A stretch of DNA of 9,572 nucleotides, from the NCBI RefSeq assembly GCF_900765565.1, contig NZ_CAAFRZ010000045.1, forward strand, positions 1-9,572, written 5' to 3'. The notes below the pieces were generated by a model, which saw only the letters and a program-made list of their open reading frames with translations, was not told where the DNA came from and made no database searches. A program made the translations under genes and the position numbers. Shown one piece after another: positions 7,596-9,572 of the stretch (its first letter is position 1; each line of letters opens with the position of its first letter). The stretch is from an uncultured Dialister sp. Lineage in GTDB: Bacteria > Bacillota > Negativicutes > Veillonellales > Dialisteraceae.

Positions 7596-8459
7596 TCAGA
7601 ATTTTTCACCGGTCAGCAGTTCATAGGCTTCCTTGTAAATGCCGATTGTCTTGTCGATAATATCCTGGGGAACCGTATCTCCCGGATGAGCCTTCAAGTA
7701 GTCACGGACGAACTGCTTATCGTAAGAAGGCTGGCCATGGCCTGCTTCATAGCCCTTTGCCGGCCAGAACCGGGAGTTGTCGGGAGTCAGCATTTCATCG
7801 CCCAGCACGATATTGCCCTTTTCATCAAGGCCGAATTCAAACTTTGTATCCGCAATGATGATGCCTCTTTCCAGGGCATAGTCAGCGCACTTATTATAGA
7901 GGGCCAGTGTCAGTTCAGACAGCTTTTCCATGTATTCCTTGCCCTTTCCCGGGAAGAATTTATTGACCCAGGCTTCCCCTTCTTCCATGGAAATATTCTG
8001 GTCATGTTCACCGACCGGAGCTTTGGTGGATGGAGTGAAAATCGGATGGGGCAGCTTCTGGCATTCCTTCAGTCCTTCCGGCAGCTGGATGCCGCAGACC
8101 TTGCCGTCCTTCTGGTAGCCTTCCCAGCCGGAACCGGTGATGTAGCCACGAACGATGCATTCTACGGGAATCATGTTCAGCTTCATGGTCTTCATGGAGC
8201 GGCCTTCGAATTCCGGAGTCTGGAAGAATTCAGGCATATCTTTCGTGTCGATGGAAATCATGTGGTTCGGCACAATGTCCTTTGTGAAGTCGAACCAGAA
8301 CTTGGACATCCGGTTCAGCACCACGCCCTTTTCCGGAATCGGGCATTTCAGGATGTTATCGAAAGCGGAAATACGGTCTGTGCAGACCATGACGAGGTTG
8401 TCGCCCAGATCATAGAGTTCGCGGACTTTACCGGATTTAAAAGGTTTGTATTCTTTCAT
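7596..8459 (-). CDS. purC: phosphoribosylaminoimidazole-succinocarboxamide synthase (SAICAR synthetase)
   Basis: PurC (EC 6.3.2.6) condenses CAIR with aspartate using ATP. The protein has 287 residues, with SGKVRELYD (9-17), TDRISAFD (27-34), PVECIVRGYITGSGW (98-112), FTPSTKA (141-147), EHDQNIS (151-157), IIADTKFEFG (201-210) and DEMLTPDNSRFW (221-232). The length and the EHD-NIS and DSRFW-like blocks put it in the longer, yeast Ade1-like branch rather than the roughly 240-residue Bacillus/E. coli branch. The ATG has AAGGAGA about 6 nt upstream. It lies 68 bp after purE and 97 bp before purF, the two widest intergenic gaps in the operon body. Confidence 0.96.
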   Translation of the reverse strand: MKEYKPFKSGKVRELYDLGDNLVMVCTDRISAFDNILKCPIPEKGVVLNRMSKFWFDFTKDIVPNHMISIDTKDMPEFFQTPEFEGRSMKTMKLNMIPVECIVRGYITGSGWEGYQKDGKVCGIQLPEGLKECQKLPHPIFTPSTKAPVGEHDQNISMEEGEAWVNKFFPGKGKEYMEKLSELTLALYNKCADYALERGIIIADTKFEFGLDEKGNIVLGDEMLTPDNSRFWPAKGYEAGHGQPSYDKQFVRDYLKAHPGDTVPQDIIDKTIGIYKEAYELLTGEKF

Positions 8460-8527
8460 TTGAAATCTCCTTATTTTACTGATAAAAATATGATGTAAAC
8501 AAATTCTCTGGAAAAGCAGGGCTATCC

Positions 8528-9019
8528 TTATTTCTTCAGTTCTGCCTGCAGCTTTTCATCTTTTGCATAAATTTCTTTAGCCGCTTTTTCTCGGTATGCC
8601 CTGTACTTTTCGAGGAGGGCAGGGTCGGAGACCGCACCGATTTCTACAGCCAGGAATGCTGCATTCTTTGTGCCGTCAATGGCCACCGTGGCTACGGGGA
8701 TGCCGGAAGGCATCTGCACAATGGAAAACAGGGCATCCATGCCATCCAGTTTCGCTCCGGAAAGGGGAACCCCGATGACCGGCTTCAGTGTCAGGCTTGC
8801 CACCACGCCGGGAAGGGCTGCTGCCATGCCGGCACCGGCGATGAAAGCGCCGACTCCCTTCTTTTCTTCCGCTGCCACAAAGTCCGCCAGTTTCTTCGGT
8901 GTCCTGTGGGCCGATGCAATGGTGACGTCATAGGTGACCCCGAATTCATCCAGAATGCCGAAGGCCTTCTTCATGACCGGTAAATCGGAATCACTGCCCA
9001 TAACAATACCAACATGCAT
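8528..9019 (-). CDS. purE: PurE, class I type (N5-CAIR mutase family)
   Basis: PurE makes CAIR, either from N5-CAIR (EC 5.4.99.18, class I) or from AIR and CO2 (class II). The 163-residue protein shows IVMGSDSDLPVM (5-16), the catalytic SAHRTP, the AGAGMAAALPG loop and SIVQMPSGIPVATVAI. SAHRTP and the AGAG-LPG pattern are class I hallmarks, yet purK, the usual partner gene, is not in this operon. The normally conserved His of the AAHLPG loop is Ala here. I choose the ATG at 9019 rather than the alternative start at 9055. It has a near-perfect AAGGAGGAAATC site (about 9025-9036) and gives the usual N-terminus. It is the first structural gene, directly behind the attenuator-like leader. Confidence 0.94.
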   Translation of the reverse strand: MHVGIVMGSDSDLPVMKKAFGILDEFGVTYDVTIASAHRTPKKLADFVAAEEKKGVGAFIAGAGMAAALPGVVASLTLKPVIGVPLSGAKLDGMDALFSIVQMPSGIPVATVAIDGTKNAAFLAVEIGAVSDPALLEKYRAYREKAAKEIYAKDEKLQAELKK

Positions 9020-9024
9020 TATGA

Positions 9025-9038
9025 TTTCCTCCTTCTCC
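9025..9038 (-). promoter_or_regulatory. purE ribosome binding site
   Basis: AGGAGAAGGAGGAA on the minus strand contains two overlapping Shine-Dalgarno matches. It decides the purE start at 9019. The 8 bases at 9029-9036 are perfectly complementary to the 5' arm of leader terminator T2 (9103-9110). Confidence 0.85.
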
Positions 9039-9051
9039 TGAGAACTTCGTC

Positions 9052-9219
9052 TCAATAAAAAGCTCCCTCCGCAGGGTGGCCCGAGGCCGCAGAAAATCCC
9101 GCAGAAGGAGTATCATTTCTATCCGGATACAGCACACAAATAGAAAGAGATTTATTCCAACAGAAAAGTCCATGCGTCTTCCTTATGTCTTCGGAAATAA
9201 CCATCATTTCAGCAGACAT
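9052..9219 (-). CDS. Small leader ORF of 55 codons upstream of purE
   Basis: The ORF starts with ATG at 9219, preceded by GGGGAGAGGAG with 5 nt spacing, as good a ribosome site as those of the pur genes. It ends with TGA at 9054-9052, 32 nt before purE. The product begins MSAEMMVISEDIRK, has a central LFCW and SICVLY stretch, and ends SGHPAEGAFY. I recognise no family, signal peptide or convincing membrane helix. The last 20 codons coincide with terminator hairpin T2, and the stop codon falls right after the T-run, so the peptide sequence there may be dictated by RNA structure. The start codon lies at the base of a hairpin (9185-9219). Reading it as a regulatory leader peptide is inference. 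An independent small protein, or a chance ORF, is possible. Confidence 0.5.
   Translation of the reverse strand: MSAEMMVISEDIRKTHGLFCWNKSLSICVLYPDRNDTPSAGFSAASGHPAEGAFY
9057..9110 (-). terminator. Leader terminator T2 (probable attenuator before purE)
   Basis: On the minus strand the 5' arm CTCCTTCTGCGGG (9098-9110) pairs over 13 bp, with three G-U wobbles, with the 3' arm CCTGCGGAGGGAG (9063-9075). The 22-nt loop can itself form GGCC-TCG-GGCC. After one C comes a run of five T (9057-9061). This is a strong rho-independent terminator between the promoter and purE. No further promoter is visible in the roughly 40 bp before purE, so purE expression should depend on readthrough. It overlaps the 3' end of the 55-codon ORF. 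Confidence 0.75.
9185..9219 (-). other. Hairpin holding the leader ORF start codon
   Basis: ATGTCT (9214-9219) pairs with AGACAT (9185-9190). After two mismatches flanking one C-G pair, GAAAT pairs with ATTTC around a 7-base loop. The ATG of the small ORF is the 5' strand of the lower stem, so this hairpin could limit its translation. It is seen by eye only; stability was not computed. Confidence 0.5.
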
Positions 9220-9277
9220 TGCGACTCCTCTCCCCGTTGAGATAAAAAAGCCTGCGCCCCATATGCACAAGCCTCAT
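9209..9277 (-). CDS. Possible 22-codon upstream leader ORF spanning T1
   Basis: An ATG at 9277 opens 22 codons, beginning MRLVHMGRRLFY, that run through terminator T1 and end with TGA at 9209, overlapping the first codons of the 55-codon ORF by 11 bp. The ribosome site is weak (AGAGAG about 12 nt upstream). It is listed because it repeats, on a smaller scale, the pattern of an ORF running through a terminator. It may equally be chance. Confidence 0.2.
   Translation of the reverse strand: MRLVHMGRRLFYLNGERSRNVC
9244..9274 (-). terminator. Early leader terminator T1
   Basis: On the minus strand AGGCTTGTGC (9265-9274) pairs with GCGCAGGCTT (9248-9257) over up to 10 bp with several wobbles and a 7-base loop. 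It is followed without gap by a run of six T (9244-9249). It lies about 35-65 nt from the predicted transcription start. That leaves too little RNA upstream for a known aptamer class, so it may cause basal early termination or respond to initiation or pausing conditions. Confidence 0.6.
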
Positions 9278-9314
9278 AACAAACAGTACTCTCTATTGCT
9301 TACGTTCCTTAACC

Positions 9315-9343
9315 ATTCTAATATTTCTATTTTCTCTTGTCAA
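9315..9343 (-). promoter_or_regulatory. pur operon promoter
   Basis: TTGACA (9338-9343) and TAGAAT (9315-9320) are separated by exactly 17 bp on the minus strand, a near-consensus housekeeping sigma promoter in an A/T-rich stretch. Initiation is expected around 9306-9309 at a purine, giving a leader of about 290 nt before purE. No match to the Bacillus PurBox pair is evident around it. Confidence 0.85.
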
Positions 9344-9355
9344 TAAATTTTAATA

Positions 9356-9384
9356 CCCGAATCCCTCGAGGATACGGGCTTTTT
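9356..9384 (+). terminator. Terminator-like dyad upstream of the pur promoter
   Basis: CCCGAATCC (9356-9364) and GGATACGGG (9370-9378) form a 9-bp stem with one mismatch and a 5-base loop. On the plus strand it is followed by C and five T. No gene on the plus strand ends here, so it could stop antisense transcription. Because it lies 12 bp upstream of the pur -35 box, it could instead be a protein operator. Confidence 0.45.
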
Positions 9385-9480
9385 ACAATTATAATGACGA
9401 GCTTATAAGAAATTTAATTTTAAATATGTTTATCTCATGATGGCCAAATGGACTGGTAGAAGGAAAGGGCGAGGGCACTG
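9385..9480. other. A/T-rich upstream spacer without recognised gene
   Basis: Between the dyad and repeat R3 I see no ORF with a ribosome site. The segment is A/T-rich up to about 9430, with an ATTATAAT palindrome near 9388-9395 that lacks a good -35 partner in either direction. Confidence 0.5.
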
Positions 9481-9572
9481 CCAATTTCAGTTTGTCGAGC
9501 TGATGGGGCGACGCTGGTGGAGAGAGTCATTCGTGCGGAGCTTCTAGCTGTTAGCTGCTAGCTTCTAGGAAA
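9481..9572. repeat. Dispersed palindromic repeat, left half (copy R3, cut by window edge)
   Basis: It begins CCAATTTCAG like copy R2 at 1201. It carries GAGCTGATGG and AGAGAGTCATTCG, and ends with four CNNCTAG heptads (9541-9568) followed by GAAA. The order and spacing match the left arm of R2. Its inverse complement matches R1. The other half would lie beyond the window. With R2, it brackets the pur operon. Confidence 0.75.

Noticed and set aside
9220..9270. TTG-initiated extension of the leader ORF to 72 codons
   Set aside because: There is no ribosome site at usable distance from the TTG, whereas the ATG at 9219 has a strong one. The extension would also be encoded by the T1 hairpin and its T-run.
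9020..9308. Known riboswitch (guanine, ZTP, PRPP/ppGpp, glycine, THF) in the pur leader
   Set aside because: I could not find the conserved core sequences of any of these classes. The RNA before T1 is too short for an aptamer, and the rest is taken by the ORF. A covariance-model search would be decisive.
9350..9380. PurBox pair for a Bacillus-type PurR
   Set aside because: A single CCGAA occurs in the dyad at 9356-9378, but the flanks do not fit the PurBox consensus and a properly spaced second inverted box is missing.

Overview
The window looks like chromosomal DNA from an obligately anaerobic or fermentative Bacillota. The evidence is a Bacillus-type PurF with a propeptide and four iron-sulfur cysteines, a meso-DAP dehydrogenase, strong AGGAGG-type ribosome binding sites, and the purE-C-F-M-N-H-D gene order familiar from Clostridia and relatives. 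Roughly balanced GC content and dispersed palindromic repeats would fit a Negativicutes member, but that placement is inference. Every credible gene is on the minus strand, so transcription runs from right to left.

Layout, in transcription order. Positions 9572-9479 hold half of a dispersed palindromic repeat. Positions 9384-9356 hold a terminator-like dyad. A near-consensus promoter (TTGACA, 17 bp, TAGAAT) at 9343-9315 drives the purine operon. A leader of about 290 nt follows. It has an intrinsic terminator (T1, about 9274-9244), a 55-codon small ORF with a strong Shine-Dalgarno site (9219-9052), and a second, strong intrinsic terminator (T2, 9110-9057) lying inside the last codons of that ORF. 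Then come purE, purC, purF, purM, purN, purH and purD, closely spaced and ending at a perfect 16-bp terminator hairpin (1508-1473). Next is a complete copy of the palindromic repeat (about 1201-1455). After it comes a separately promoted ddh gene (1087-101) with an operator-like dyad over its presumed start site. Half of another repeat copy occupies positions 1-90.

The seven pur genes supply the PurF, PurD, PurN, PurM, PurE, PurC and PurH steps of de novo IMP synthesis. FGAM synthase (PurL, or PurSQL) and adenylosuccinate lyase (PurB) are not in the window and must lie elsewhere. PurK is also absent although PurE looks like class I. Ddh makes meso-diaminopimelate for cell wall and lysine synthesis and appears to be an independent unit.

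The most interesting part is the pur leader. Its layout, a translated ORF running through an intrinsic terminator just before the first structural gene, resembles the E. coli pyrBI attenuator. I recognise no known riboswitch class in it.
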